64,000 bases of DNA, taken from the NCBI GenBank assembly GCA_016713535.1, contig JADJOY010000025.1, positions 1 through 64,000 on the forward strand, written 5' to 3'. The notes beneath the pieces are model-generated. The model ran no database searches and was not told the origin of the DNA. It was given only the letters and a program-made list of their open reading frames with translations. Shown here piece by piece: positions 1 to 8,021 of this stretch (the stretch's first letter is position 1; each line of letters opens with the position of its first letter). Position numbers and translations under genes: made by a program. This DNA comes from JADJOY01 sp016713535 [NCBI: Deltaproteobacteria bacterium]. GTDB taxonomy: Bacteria; JADJOY01.

Positions 1-2
1 GC

Positions 3-263
3 GCCAGCGTCGACCTCGACACCTGCGAGCCGCGCGGCACCGGCTTCGACGACCTGTGCGGGGTGTGGACCGACCCCACCTTCGAGGCGAGCCAGCACGC
101 CTACTACTACGCGCGAATCCTCGAGAACCCGACCTGCCGCTGGAGCACCCGCGAGTGCCTGGCGCTCGCTCCCGGGGAGCGGCCGCCTGCGTGCACGGAC
201 CCCGCGATCGCCAGGACCGGACAAGAGCGCGCCTGGACCTCGCCGATCTGGTACACGCCGTGA
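3..263 (+). CDS. DUF3604 domain protein, C-terminal fragment
   Basis: The window opens inside this gene; the readable frame starts at base 3 and gives 86 residues to the stop at 261-263. The tail contains FEASQHAYYYARILENPTC, CRWSTRECL and a terminal QERAWTSPIWYTP. An ending of this kind, with the Cys-Arg-Trp-Ser-Thr segment and a final 'ERAWTSPIWY', is characteristic of large DUF3604 proteins, which are usually exported and of unproven function. N-terminal domains and any signal peptide lie outside the window. The family call rests on the tail alone but the motif match is strong. The next gene is convergent and a hairpin at 474-491 separates them. Confidence 0.75.
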   Translation, partial: ASVDLDTCEPRGTGFDDLCGVWTDPTFEASQHAYYYARILENPTCRWSTRECLALAPGERPPACTDPAIARTGQERAWTSPIWYTP

Positions 264-588
264 GCTCTCCGACCTGTCGCTCGTAGCTGCGGCCGCGCTC
301 GCGCCGCCCCTACGCTACCGCGCCTCGTGGCGCCGGACGATGCGGCTGGTCCTCCTGCGACCAGGGGATGGAACCCCGGTCGCTACGCTTCTCCACTCCC
401 CTCGTGGCTGTGAGGCGCGACCGCGAAGTCGCCCGCGGCTGGGACCGATCAGCCCGACTCGTGTCCGTTCCTCGGCGGGCTCGCGCCCGCCGCTACGCCG
501 CCGGTGCCGTTCACACGAAGGCGGATCGCCCGATCCGCGCGCTCACCGCGCGCCCCCCGCAGGTCCGAACAAGTGAGCGAAGGGCTCG
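264..588. other. Intergenic stretch without a gene
   Basis: This stretch of about 325 bases lies between two convergent genes. The open frames in it are short, rich in Arg, Pro and Ala, and lack recognisable domains. The only structure I see is the hairpin at 474-491. Confidence 0.5.
474..491. terminator. GC-rich hairpin between convergent genes
   Basis: A perfect 7-bp inverted repeat, GGCGGGC / GCCCGCC, with a TCGC loop and no T-run. The same 18 bases recur at 47630-47647 directly after another stop codon, so this is probably a reused terminator-like hairpin serving the DUF3604 gene and possibly the convergent nucleotidyltransferase. Confidence 0.4.
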
Positions 589-1167
589 TCAGCCGAGGAC
601 GTCGCGCACGATCTCGTCCCAAGCGCCGACGCGCGGGTCGTCCTCTCCGACCAAGCCCACCAGCTTCGATCGAACGAAGGCCCGGTCGAGCAGCTCCCGT
701 TGATCACGCACGACCGCCTCGACGTCCGCGAGATCTTTCCGCCGGAAGAACATCATCTTGAGGACACAGGTGTCCTCTGGCCCCAAGATCCACAGTGGCT
801 TGCCGAGCAGCATGACCTCGCGACGCCGAGACTCGAGCTCGGCGTAGAACTCGATGGCGGGCACGAACACGTCGACCCGCAGACCATCGACCACGCCACG
901 AAACTGTCCTTCGCCGATCGCGCGACGCACCACGGCTTCGCGCGGCTCATCCGGCTCGAAGCCCACGGATCGCAGCACCGCGAGCGCCGAATCGAGATCC
1001 TTCCACGGCGACACGAACACGTTGATGTCGACGTCGATCGTGGCGCGCGGTGGTGCATAGTAGGCGAGCGCAAGCGCGCCGCCGACCGCATACTTCAGCT
1101 CGTGCCCCTCGAGAGCGTCGGCGAGACGGCGCGCGACTTCGCCCGCGGTGGGGCGTGCGTCAGCCAC
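589..1167 (-). CDS. Nucleotidyltransferase-fold protein (MNT/AbiEii-like)
   Basis: About 192 residues from a GTG at 1167; a TTG at 1185 would add six. The core is VGGALALAYY followed by TIDVDINVFV, the GG...DxD arrangement of minimal nucleotidyltransferases, with two acidic metal ligands in the second motif. A further acidic strand, LRVDVFVP, fits the third catalytic carboxylate. Such proteins often form toxin-antitoxin or abortive-infection pairs in which the enzyme adds nucleotides to an RNA or protein partner; others in the fold are uncharacterised. The small upstream gene (1160-1381) overlaps its start by about 8 nt, so the two are probably co-translated. Substrate unknown. Confidence 0.7.
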   Translation of the reverse strand: MADARPTAGEVARRLADALEGHELKYAVGGALALAYYAPPRATIDVDINVFVSPWKDLDSALAVLRSVGFEPDEPREAVVRRAIGEGQFRGVVDGLRVDVFVPAIEFYAELESRRREVMLLGKPLWILGPEDTCVLKMMFFRRKDLADVEAVVRDQRELLDRAFVRSKLVGLVGEDDPRVGAWDEIVRDVLG

Positions 1168-1381
1168 GCGCGTGCTGCCGGGCAAGACGGCGGAGATGCT
1201 CGACGGTCGAGGGGGGAAGCGGGTCGGCCCTCAGCAATCGCGACGCACCATCCGGGTCCGCCGCGATGATCTGCATCGCGGTGCGACATGCCGATTCGAG
1301 CGCCTCCGCTCGCTCCAGGACCGAGCGGTCGCGCCAGCTCGGCGCGAGTCGTAGCTCAGGCCATCTCGATGCGCTGGGCAT
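1160..1381 (-). CDS. Small helical protein upstream of the nucleotidyltransferase
   Basis: A 73-residue frame from the ATG at 1379-1381, ending inside the start region of the downstream nucleotidyltransferase gene. It contains an amphipathic stretch, SVLERAEALESACRTAMQII, and a second helix ending VEHLRRLARQHARG. I do not recognise a family. The overlap of stop and start, the shared direction and the size fit the partner of a nucleotidyltransferase two-gene module, but there is no direct evidence of toxin or antitoxin function. Composition is ordinary for the window, so it could be a chance frame. Confidence 0.45.
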   Translation of the reverse strand: MPSASRWPELRLAPSWRDRSVLERAEALESACRTAMQIIAADPDGASRLLRADPLPPSTVEHLRRLARQHARG

Positions 1382-1517
1382 GCGGCAGAGGGTACCAACG
1401 ACGGCTCGGGCCGGCCAGCGACGATCGCGCGAGAGGCGCCGGCCTCTCGGTGCCGCGGCCGATGGTTTCAACGGCAGCGGGGGCGCGCTACGTTCTGGGA
1501 CGAGCCGGAGGTCCGTC

Positions 1518-1961
1518 ATGCCGCCCACGCCGTCCGCCGTCGCACCGCGCCAGTTCTTCCTCGCCGACACGCTGCGCTGGGAGGCGGCGCAGGGTCTGCC
1601 CGGGGTTGGTGAGATCGGCCTCGCCCGGCGCACGCTGGACGGCCCCGAGGAGATCGTCGGCTACGACAAGCTCCTCGAGGGCCAGAACTACATCTACGCG
1701 CAGCGCAAGTGCCGCGTGACCAAGGCGTTCCCGAACGGCACATTCGGGATCACCTTCGAGCTCAAGGAAGACTACTGGTTCCGCAACTGCGTGCCGGCCG
1801 GCTCGCTCAAGCCGATCCCCGAGAAGAAGCCCAAGAAGCCGCCGGTGGCCAAGCCCGCCGCCGCCCCCAAGCCGGCGGCGGCGGCACCGGCACCCGCCAC
1901 CGAGACCTCGACGGAGCCGGCCGCCGCACCGCCCGCCGAGCCGCTGCCGACGACGACCTGA
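1518..1961 (+). CDS. Hypothetical protein with Lys/Pro/Ala-rich tail
   Basis: A 147-residue protein from the ATG at 1518. The first two thirds look globular (for example EEIVGYDKLLEGQNYIYAQR and ITFELKEDYWFRNCVPAG). The last third, from roughly residue 100, is low complexity, built from KKPKKPPVAKPAAAPKP and then Ala/Pro/Thr/Glu. No signal peptide or membrane helix is visible. The frame is open far upstream, but that extension is Arg-rich and lacks a convincing start. A long perfect inverted repeat follows the stop at 1975-2031. Function unknown. Confidence 0.6.
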   Translation: MPPTPSAVAPRQFFLADTLRWEAAQGLPGVGEIGLARRTLDGPEEIVGYDKLLEGQNYIYAQRKCRVTKAFPNGTFGITFELKEDYWFRNCVPAGSLKPIPEKKPKKPPVAKPAAAPKPAAAAPAPATETSTEPAAAPPAEPLPTTT

Positions 1962-1974
1962 CGCGGCCGGTACC

Positions 1975-2031
1975 GTAGCGCGGGGGCTCGTCCCCCGCCG
2001 ACGCTCAGCGGGGGACGAGCCCCCGCGCTAC
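1975..2031. terminator. Perfect 24-bp inverted repeat between convergent genes
   Basis: Bases 1975-1998 and 2008-2031 are exact reverse complements across a 9-base loop (1999-2007). It begins 14 bases after the stop of the plus-strand gene and ends 18 bases before the stop of the minus-strand regulator. The arms carry GGGGGCTCGTCCCCC-type sequence and there is no T-run. The position suits a bidirectional terminator. Confidence 0.65.
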
Positions 2032-2048
2032 GAACGGAACGCCCCGCC

Positions 2049-3587
2049 TCACATCCCGAACGTCTTCTTGCGGTCGAAGTACTTGGTCCGCGAGATGTCC
2101 AAGAGCTCCATGGCGCGCTCGTTGTTGCCGCCCGCCGCGGCGAGCGCCTTGCGGAAGTGGACCCGCTCGACCTCGGTCACCACCTGCTCGAGGGTCGGGA
2201 ACCCTTCGGAATCGGGGGACCGGCGGGTCTGGACGTAGCTCGGCAGGTCGGCGAGCCGGATCACCGCGCCGTCCACCACCGCGTCGAGCTCCTCGACGAT
2301 GCGCATGAGCTGGCGCACGTTTCCCGGCCACGGATAGCGCGCGAGCGCGCGCATCGCCTCGCGGTCGATGCGCTTCGAGGAGTGGATGCGCCGCAGCAGG
2401 TGGTCGACGAGCGCGGGGACGTCGTCGGGGCGCTCACGCAGCGGCGGCACCACCACCGTCACGCCCTGGATTCGGTAGAGCAGGTCCTCGCGGAAGCGGC
2501 CGTTGCGGACCTCGTGCTGGAGATCGCGGTTGGTCGCGGACACCAGCCGCACGTTGGTGCGCAAGGTCTCGGTGCCGCCCACCCGCTCGAACTCGCCGGT
2601 CTCGAGCACGCGCAAGAGCTTCGCCTGGATCGCCGGGCTCAGCTCGCCGAGCTCGTCGAGGAAGAGCGTGCCGGTGCTCGCCAGCTCGAAGCGGCCGCGC
2701 TTGCGCGCCAGCGCTCCCGAGAAGGCGCCGCGCTCGTGGCCGAAGAGCTCGGATTCGGCGAGGGTCTCGGGCAGCGCCGCGACGTTCACGCCCACGAACG
2801 GGCCCGCGGCGCGCGGGCTCAGACGGTGTAGCGCGCGCGCGAACACGTCCTTGCCGGTGCCGGTCTCGCCGAGCAGGAGCACCGGGATGCGCTTGGCCGC
2901 GACGCGCTGCAGCCGGTCGAAGGCGGCGCGGATGGGCTCGGACGCGCCGACGATCTCCTGCTCGAGCATCGCCTCTTGCTGGAGGAGCTCCCAGCGCTGG
3001 CTGTCGAGGTCACGCTCCGACTGCACGCGCGCCAGCGCCGAGGCGTTGCGGAACGCGATGCGGATGAACTGGGCGAGCACCGTCACGAACGCCAGATCGG
3101 CCTTGGTGAAGGCGCCCGAGTCGACGCGATTGTCGGCGTAGATCACGCCGTCGCACGAGCCCTTCTGGCCGAGCGGCACCGCGAGCACCGAGCGGATCTG
3201 GTTCGCCACCACGCTCTTCGAGCTCGAGAAGGCGCTGTCGTCGGCGGCGTCGAGGGTGAGGATCGCGGCGCCGCGGCTCATCACCTCGTCGATGATGGTC
3301 TTGCTGACCGGCCAGCGACGCACGTCGTCGTCGAGGTCGAGGTTCATCGAGGCCCGGGCGCGCAGCCGCCCCGCCTCGTCGAGGACCGCGACCAGGCAGC
3401 GCTCCATGCGGATCACCCGTCCGAGCGCCGGGACCACCGCCTCCGCCACCCCCGCGACGTCGGTCTCGGAGCAGACGGCGTCGGCGAGGCGGTAGATCAG
3501 CTCGAGGCGCCGATGCGACTCGGCGAGCTGCGCGGCGCTCGGATGCTCGCGGAGCACCTCGTCGAGCAGATCCCAACCGAAGCTCAT
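2049..3587 (-). CDS. Sigma-54-dependent activator, GAF-AAA+-Fis
   Basis: 512 residues from the ATG at 3585-3587; the frame is open 43 codons further but that extension has no domain character. Residues about 36-185 form a GAF sensor domain. The AAA+ domain carries Walker A GETGTGKD (240-247), the sigma-54 contact loop as GAFSGA (287-292, a Ser variant of GAFTGA), Walker B TLFLDE (307-312) and the arginine-finger region [10 protein letters not shown]. The end is a Fis-type helix-turn-helix (about 465-510, [17 protein letters not shown]). There is no receiver domain, so activity is probably set by a ligand or partner of the GAF domain. It is divergent from the glycosidase-like lipoprotein; the shared upstream region has a palindrome and a -24/-12-like element, consistent with local regulation. 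Confidence 0.93.
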   Translation of the reverse strand: MSFGWDLLDEVLREHPSAAQLAESHRRLELIYRLADAVCSETDVAGVAEAVVPALGRVIRMERCLVAVLDEAGRLRARASMNLDLDDDVRRWPVSKTIIDEVMSRGAAILTLDAADDSAFSSSKSVVANQIRSVLAVPLGQKGSCDGVIYADNRVDSGAFTKADLAFVTVLAQFIRIAFRNASALARVQSERDLDSQRWELLQQEAMLEQEIVGASEPIRAAFDRLQRVAAKRIPVLLLGETGTGKDVFARALHRLSPRAAGPFVGVNVAALPETLAESELFGHERGAFSGALARKRGRFELASTGTLFLDELGELSPAIQAKLLRVLETGEFERVGGTETLRTNVRLVSATNRDLQHEVRNGRFREDLLYRIQGVTVVVPPLRERPDDVPALVDHLLRRIHSSKRIDREAMRALARYPWPGNVRQLMRIVEELDAVVDGAVIRLADLPSYVQTRRSPDSEGFPTLEQVVTEVERVHFRKALAAAGGNNERAMELLDISRTKYFDRKKTFGM

Positions 3588-3686
3588 GTCGCAGGGCGCT
3601 CCGGGCGGGAATCGGACCCCGCCACGCACCCTCTCGATTATCACATCTGATCGACCGTGAGCTACGGGTAAATGAGGAATCGAGGA

Positions 3687-3705
3687 TGATCCGAACATCG
3701 GATCA
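3687..3705. promoter_or_regulatory. Palindrome, candidate upstream activator site
   Basis: TGATCCG at 3687-3693 and CGGATCA at 3699-3705 are exact reverse complements across five bases. It lies in the lower-GC divergent region, 100 bp downstream of the activator start codon and about 110 bp upstream of the candidate -24/-12 element. The spacing is typical of enhancer sites bound by sigma-54 activators. Related half-sites (GATCG, TGATC) occur at 3742-3765. Confidence 0.4.
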
Positions 3706-3810
3706 CGCGATTCCATTTTCGGATGGATACCAATACTTATTCAGATCGACATTGATCACACAAGATCGCCAACCCATTGGAATAACAGTGTATCGATCAG
3801 GGGAATCCAC

Positions 3811-3826
3811 CCGGCACCGCGCTTGA
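3811..3826 (+). promoter_or_regulatory. Candidate -24/-12 (sigma-54) promoter
   Basis: CGGCACCGCGCTTGA carries GG, ten bases, then GA, close to the sigma-54 form TGGCAC-N5-TTGC with mismatches at the first base and at the -12 dinucleotide (GA for GC). It points towards the lipoprotein gene at 3884. The -12 mismatch makes this tentative; the adjacent activator gene raises its prior. Confidence 0.3.
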
Positions 3827-3883
3827 GTCGAGGGGCTCTCGAAACCGCAAGGCGCCCACCCCACGGCGCCGGGAGGAGAGCCC

Positions 3884-4852
3884 ATGTTCCGCACCCTTCG
3901 CCGCTCGGTCTCTAGCCGTTTTTCGGTGTCCCTCGCCGCCGCACTGGTGGTCATGCTCACGGCGGCCTGCAAGGAGCCGCCCGCCGGCACCGCCGGGATC
4001 AGCCCTGCCCACTGGCCGAACGCGCAAGCGGCGGACTGGACCACGTACAGGCAACAGCAGGGCGAGGTCGGCAGCCAGCTCGGAGTTCACGTCGCCTGGA
4101 ACACCAGCGGCGACGGCGTGATCCCGAACTGCATCCTCGCCGCGCTCGCGAACGGCGCGCGGCCGGTCGTGGTGCTCGGGCTGAAGGACGTCGCCGGTAA
4201 CCCCGACAAGCTCGCCGCGCTCGAGGGCATGGTGCGGCAGCTCGTCACCAGCTATCCGATCGACTTCCTCGCCTTCGGCAACGAGATCAACAACGACCCC
4301 GCGGTGGACTCGATGCTGCCGGTCATCGAGCACATGGCGCAGTTCACGAAGGCGCTGGGGACGCCCACGCAGGTGTTCACGGTGTTCCAGTACGAGTCGA
4401 TGCTCACCAACCCGAAAGCCGCGAGCTACCTGGCGCAGGTGCCGTCGCTGGCGTTCGTCGGCTTCACGAGCTACCCGTTCCTCAAGTACTCGGCGACCTC
4501 GCAGATGCCGACCACCTACTACGACACGATCGCCAAGTGGACCGCCAAGGCGTGGGCGCTCACGGAGGTCGGATGGCCGTCGCGGCAGAGCTTCCCCGGG
4601 TACCCGACCATCAAGGGCTCGGAGGCCGAGCAGGTCAACTTCATCAGCAAGGTCGCGAACATCCTGCCGAACAAGCCGGTGGTGTTCGTCAACTGGTTCA
4701 CGGTTTGTGACCTGGCGGAATGGAAAGAGACCGACCCCGTCAGCAACTTCAACCAAGTCTTCTACACGATCGGATTGCGGCGGAACTCGGGGACGGCCAA
4801 GCAGGCCTACGAGGCGTGGCGACAGTTCTACGTCGCATCGAAGTCGGCGTGA
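3884..4852 (+). CDS. Lipoprotein with clan GH-A glycosidase-like barrel
   Basis: 322 residues. A basic N-terminus and hydrophobic stretch lead to the lipobox LTAAC with Cys29, so the mature protein is probably lipid-anchored. The rest reads as a TIM barrel with the two hallmarks of clan GH-A glycosidases: acid/base in AFGNEINN (Glu134) and nucleophile in ALTEVGWPS (Glu228). The 'EVGWPS' context resembles GH17/GH53-type endoglucanase or galactanase relatives; substrate cannot be read from sequence. It is transcribed away from the sigma-54 activator and is followed by a strong intrinsic terminator, so it is probably monocistronic. Confidence 0.75.
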   Translation: MFRTLRRSVSSRFSVSLAAALVVMLTAACKEPPAGTAGISPAHWPNAQAADWTTYRQQQGEVGSQLGVHVAWNTSGDGVIPNCILAALANGARPVVVLGLKDVAGNPDKLAALEGMVRQLVTSYPIDFLAFGNEINNDPAVDSMLPVIEHMAQFTKALGTPTQVFTVFQYESMLTNPKAASYLAQVPSLAFVGFTSYPFLKYSATSQMPTTYYDTIAKWTAKAWALTEVGWPSRQSFPGYPTIKGSEAEQVNFISKVANILPNKPVVFVNWFTVCDLAEWKETDPVSNFNQVFYTIGLRRNSGTAKQAYEAWRQFYVASKSA

Positions 4853-4873
4853 GTCGTCCCCCCGAAGTGGGGT

Positions 4874-4911
4874 GAGCGGGCCGGGAGCGAAAGCTCCCGG
4901 CCCGCTCTTTT
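4874..4911 (+). terminator. Intrinsic terminator
   Basis: A perfect 15-bp stem (4874-4888 with 4893-4907), GAAA tetraloop and TTTT at 4908-4911, starting 21 bases after the lipoprotein stop. One of the few hairpins in this window with the T-run of a textbook terminator. Confidence 0.9.
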
Positions 4912-4989
4912 CACCCGGATCGTAGCCCTCGCCCGGATGGCGCCTGGCACGCCGGTGAACGACGCGATGGCGGAAACACGATCGTCGCC

Positions 4990-5184
4990 GGACCGCCGGA
5001 GGCGGTCCCTCCAGACCGAGCGCCGGGCACGCGACGCGTGCCCCTCCGCGATCGCGCACGACCGGACTGGACGGTCGCGCGCCGCGCGACCATCGATACC
5101 AGACGGAGTCGCATCGACGAGCGCGTCGATCGCCGGAGGAGCGGGGGCTTGGCCTCGGCCTGGAGGGCCCGACTCCGTCGGGCC
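4990..5184. repeat. Hairpin repeat island 1
   Basis: This gene-free stretch holds three members of the window's hairpin family. GGACCGCC-GGA-GGCGGTCC (4990-5008) is followed by CTCC. GGCACGCG-A-CGCGTGCC (about 5025-5041) is followed by CCTCC. TGGAG precedes GGCCCGA-CTCCG-TCGGGCC (5166-5184). Each stem is different but fully paired. The rest of 4912-5217 has no recognisable gene. Confidence 0.75.
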
Positions 5185-5217
5185 GCGGTCCGCGGAACGG
5201 CTACGTCCGAGCCGGCC

Positions 5218-6009
5218 TCAGATCAGCAGGTCGGGCAGCTCGGCGAAGCTCCGGATCTCGAGGTCCGGCTCGGGCAGGTCGGGGTCCAGCTCCCGCCCCT
5301 TGCGGTTGATCCACGCCACGTCGAGACCCGCCTGCTTGGCGCCGAGGACGTCGGCGCCGGGCGTGTCGCCGACGAAGAGCGCCTCGCTCGGCGCGATCCC
5401 CATGCGCGCGAGCGGCGCCTCGAAGAGCTCGGCGTGCGGCTTCACCTTGCCGACCGCGTCGGACACGACGATCTCCTCGAAGAACCGCGTGAGATCGAGG
5501 CGGTCGAGGATCTTGAGGCAGGTGGGTGCGTGGTCGAAGTTGGAGACGAGCGCGAGCCGGTGACCACGCGCGAGCCGCTCGAGCGCCGCGGCGTGGGTCG
5601 CGGGCAGCATCGTGCAGCGCGCGAGGTGCTCCATGTGGCACTCGACCAGCCGCTCGACGAACGCAACCTCACGCACACCGTCCGGCGCGCCCAGCCGCTC
5701 CAGCACCCGCGCGAAGCGCAGCATCGACGAGCGCTCGAGGAGGTCCGCCTCCTTCTCCGCCTGCATCTCGTCCGAGACCTCGATCAGCATCCGCAAGATC
5801 GTCTCGGGGGATGGATGGACCCAGCGCTCGGTGAGGATCTCGACCAGCATCGGCACGGTGCTCGGCACGGCGCGGTCGCCGACCCGCATCTCGGGCAACC
5901 CGGCGCGGTCGAACGTGACGAGGGTCTCGAACAGATCGCACAGCACCGCCTGGTAGCGGCGCGTGGCGCGACCTCGGATCAGCCGGATTCGGGTTCGCGT
6001 TCCGCTCAT
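5218..6009 (-). CDS. HAD-superfamily hydrolase
   Basis: 263 residues from the ATG at 6007-6009. All HAD motifs are present: motif I CDLFETL with nucleophile Asp25, motif II VSNFD (Ser156), motif III Lys190 in KVKPH, and motif IV FVGDTPGAD (Asp215, Asp220). The cap between residues about 40 and 140 is helical. The motif I form D-x-F-x-T-L is common in phosphatase and haloacid-dehalogenase-like members, so the substrate may be a phosphate ester. It lies downstream of and co-directional with the DHH phosphoesterase, separated by 115 bp that include a hairpin. Confidence 0.85.
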   Translation of the reverse strand: MSGTRTRIRLIRGRATRRYQAVLCDLFETLVTFDRAGLPEMRVGDRAVPSTVPMLVEILTERWVHPSPETILRMLIEVSDEMQAEKEADLLERSSMLRFARVLERLGAPDGVREVAFVERLVECHMEHLARCTMLPATHAAALERLARGHRLALVSNFDHAPTCLKILDRLDLTRFFEEIVVSDAVGKVKPHAELFEAPLARMGIAPSEALFVGDTPGADVLGAKQAGLDVAWINRKGRELDPDLPEPDLEIRSFAELPDLLI

Positions 6010-6044
6010 GCCCACGCCCTCGGTGAAGCCCGCTCCAAGCGCGA

Positions 6045-6068
6045 CGGGGCCGTCTCGCGACGGCCCCG
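6045..6068 (-). terminator. Hairpin between DHH and HAD genes
   Basis: CGGGGCCGT (6045-6053) and ACGGCCCCG (6060-6068) form a perfect 9-bp stem with a 6-base loop. It lies downstream of the DHH gene and upstream of the HAD start, so it may attenuate or end transcription of the first gene. Confidence 0.4.
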
Positions 6069-6124
6069 CTTCGTGCTGCTCACCGGCGCGGGCTCGACCA
6101 CCCCCGCGCCACGACCGGACCCGC

Positions 6125-7235
6125 TCAGCCCTCGTTCGCCTTGCCGATCGCCTCGCGGAAGCGCTTGCTGACCAGCTCACGCGCCAGCCGGCAAGTGAGC
6201 TCGCGGTCGGGATGGGTGGCGAGGTAACCGAGCGGGATCTGGAACCCGCCTTTGTCCTTGAGGTTGCCGCCGCCGTAGTAGCGGCCGGTCGCCTCGTCCA
6301 TGCCGAAGGTCTTCTTGAGGAACGAGTCCGGATCGACCACCTCGCTCGAGGTGCGCAGGCTGCCGTCGATGTTCTTGCCGTCGACGATGCCCGAACACCA
6401 GCACCGTGTCGGTGCCGCCGCGGCGGAGCAGGAAGTCGGCGGCCTGGGGGATGCCGTCACGATCCTCGCTGCGCACGAAGCCCACGTCGCTCAGCATGTA
6501 GTTGTCGTAGATCTGCTTGTTCTCGAGGGCGCGGCGGATGAGCTCCATGATCTCCGGGCTCAGCGCCTGACGGCTGATCTTTCGCAACAGGTCCTTGCTG
6601 ACCGCCGAGTCGAGGTACATCACCGCCGACAGGTCGAAGCGCGTGGCCTCGATGAGGTTCTGGGTGTCGGTACGGATGCCGTGGGCCAGGGAGGTGGCGA
6701 TCTGCACCTGCGGCTCGTCCTTGCGGTCGAGACCCTTGGGGAAGCGCTGGCGCAGGTAGGACGCGTAGATGGACGCGGTGGCGCCGACGTCCTCGCGGAT
6801 GTCGACGAACTCCGCCGGCACGTCGCTGGTGCGCTTGTGGTGATCGACGAAGGCGACGAACGCCTTGCCCTTGAGCTCGTCGTCGATCGGGGTGTTGATC
6901 TTCTGCGAGTCGACCAGCGAGAAGCACGAGAACTCCGAGAGGTCGAGATCCTCGTGGTAGAGCGTGAGCTCGATGTCGAGGGTCTTGAGGAGTGCCCGGT
7001 TCTCCTGGTGGCTGGGATCGCGGAAGGTCAGGATCGTGGTCTCGATGCCGTGCTCGTTCGCCAGGTAGCGATGAGCCAGCGCCGAGGAGATGCCGTCGGG
7101 GTCCGGGAAGCCGCTCAGGATGACGAGCATCTTCCCGCCAGCGTGGCGCTTGAGGGCGACTTGAAGCTGTCGCGCTCGTTCTTCGTCCAAGCTCGTGATG
7201 GCTTCGAGCTGTGGGGCTGCTGCGGTGGCTTCCAT
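6125..7235 (-). CDS. DHH/DHHA1 phosphoesterase, frameshifted
   Basis: Two frames join into one protein of about 370 residues. The N-terminal part carries DPDGISS (Asp45, Asp47), VDSQKIN and VDHHK (Asp131-His-His), the metal-binding motifs of DHH phosphoesterases. The C-terminal part carries YYGGGNLKDKGGFQIP, a DHHA1-type glycine loop. The join falls at the CCC run 6390-6392: removing one C restores GGTDTVLVFGIVDGKNIDG. Relatives include NrnA-type oligoribonuclease/pAp phosphatases and cyclic-dinucleotide phosphodiesterases. Because the downstream part is intact and conserved after the shift, a sequencing error or recent mutation is more likely than an old pseudogene. Confidence 0.8.
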
Positions 7236-8021
7236 GGGAGGTGAATCTCCGTCCGCTCACCCGGACATCCGAAACCGTCACGACCGCTGACCCGACGTCC
7301 CCTGCCCCGATGGGGGGCGAGCTACGAAGACGCGCGGTCCGAAGACGCCAGGTGAGGAGGCCGGGGCACCGATGGATCCTCCGCGGCCGGCGAAGCTCGC
7401 CGAATGGCGCGCGCCGACCGATCGGTGCCCCTGGCTGGCGTCCGGGGTGAGGGGCAGCATACCCGAGGTGCGGGAGGCGAGCTACCGAAAACCGGTGCTC
7501 CCGCCGCACTGCGTCACGGGCCGGGGGAGGGGGACCGATCGGCTGGAGGCCGCGATCCCGCGCGGCCGCGGCATTGGATCGGACTCGAGCGCCGCGGCGG
7601 TGAGGGACCACCGCCCTCCAGCCGGGGGAGCGGAATCAATCGGATGGAGGGCCGCGATCCTTCGCGGCCGCCGCTCGCCCGACCGAGCGGGCGCGCTCCG
7701 AGGGAGGGGCACGCGTCGCGTGCCCGGCGATACGGGCGGGCGCACGCCTCGACCACCCGTCGTTCCCCGTACGACACGATCCCATCCTGGAGGGCCGCGA
7801 CCCTTCGCGGCCGCTGACGACCGACCGGATGCGACGCTGCGGCACCGCCCCCCCGGCCAGCGACATCGCCACGACCTTCGAGGTGCCACGGGAGCGCATC
7901 GTCTTCCTCCGGTGATGCGAGAGCGGGGTATCGGCACGGGATCGCGGCGAGAGCCGTCGGCGCGAGGGTGTGCCGGGTTTATGCTAGCGCCACCCTCACG
8001 ACCCGTTGCCGGATCCGAGAC
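7236..8021. repeat. Intergenic region with hairpin repeats (island 2)
   Basis: A gene-free divergent region of 786 bp between the DHH gene and fni. It contains hairpins of the GGAG family: GGCCGCGA-TCCT-TCGCGGCC (7650-7669), GGCCGCGA-CCCT-TCGCGGCC (7793-7812), and a GGCACGCG-T-CGCGTGCC module near 7705-7722 preceded by GGAGG. Degraded relatives occur from about 7545. Promoters for both flanking genes must lie here, but I see no clear -35/-10 pair. The open frames across it are shadows of the repeats. Confidence 0.6.

Noticed and set aside
2157-3650. Plus-strand frames opposite the sigma-54 activator
   Set aside because: His/Arg/Ala-rich shadows of a gene with full AAA+ and Fis motifs.
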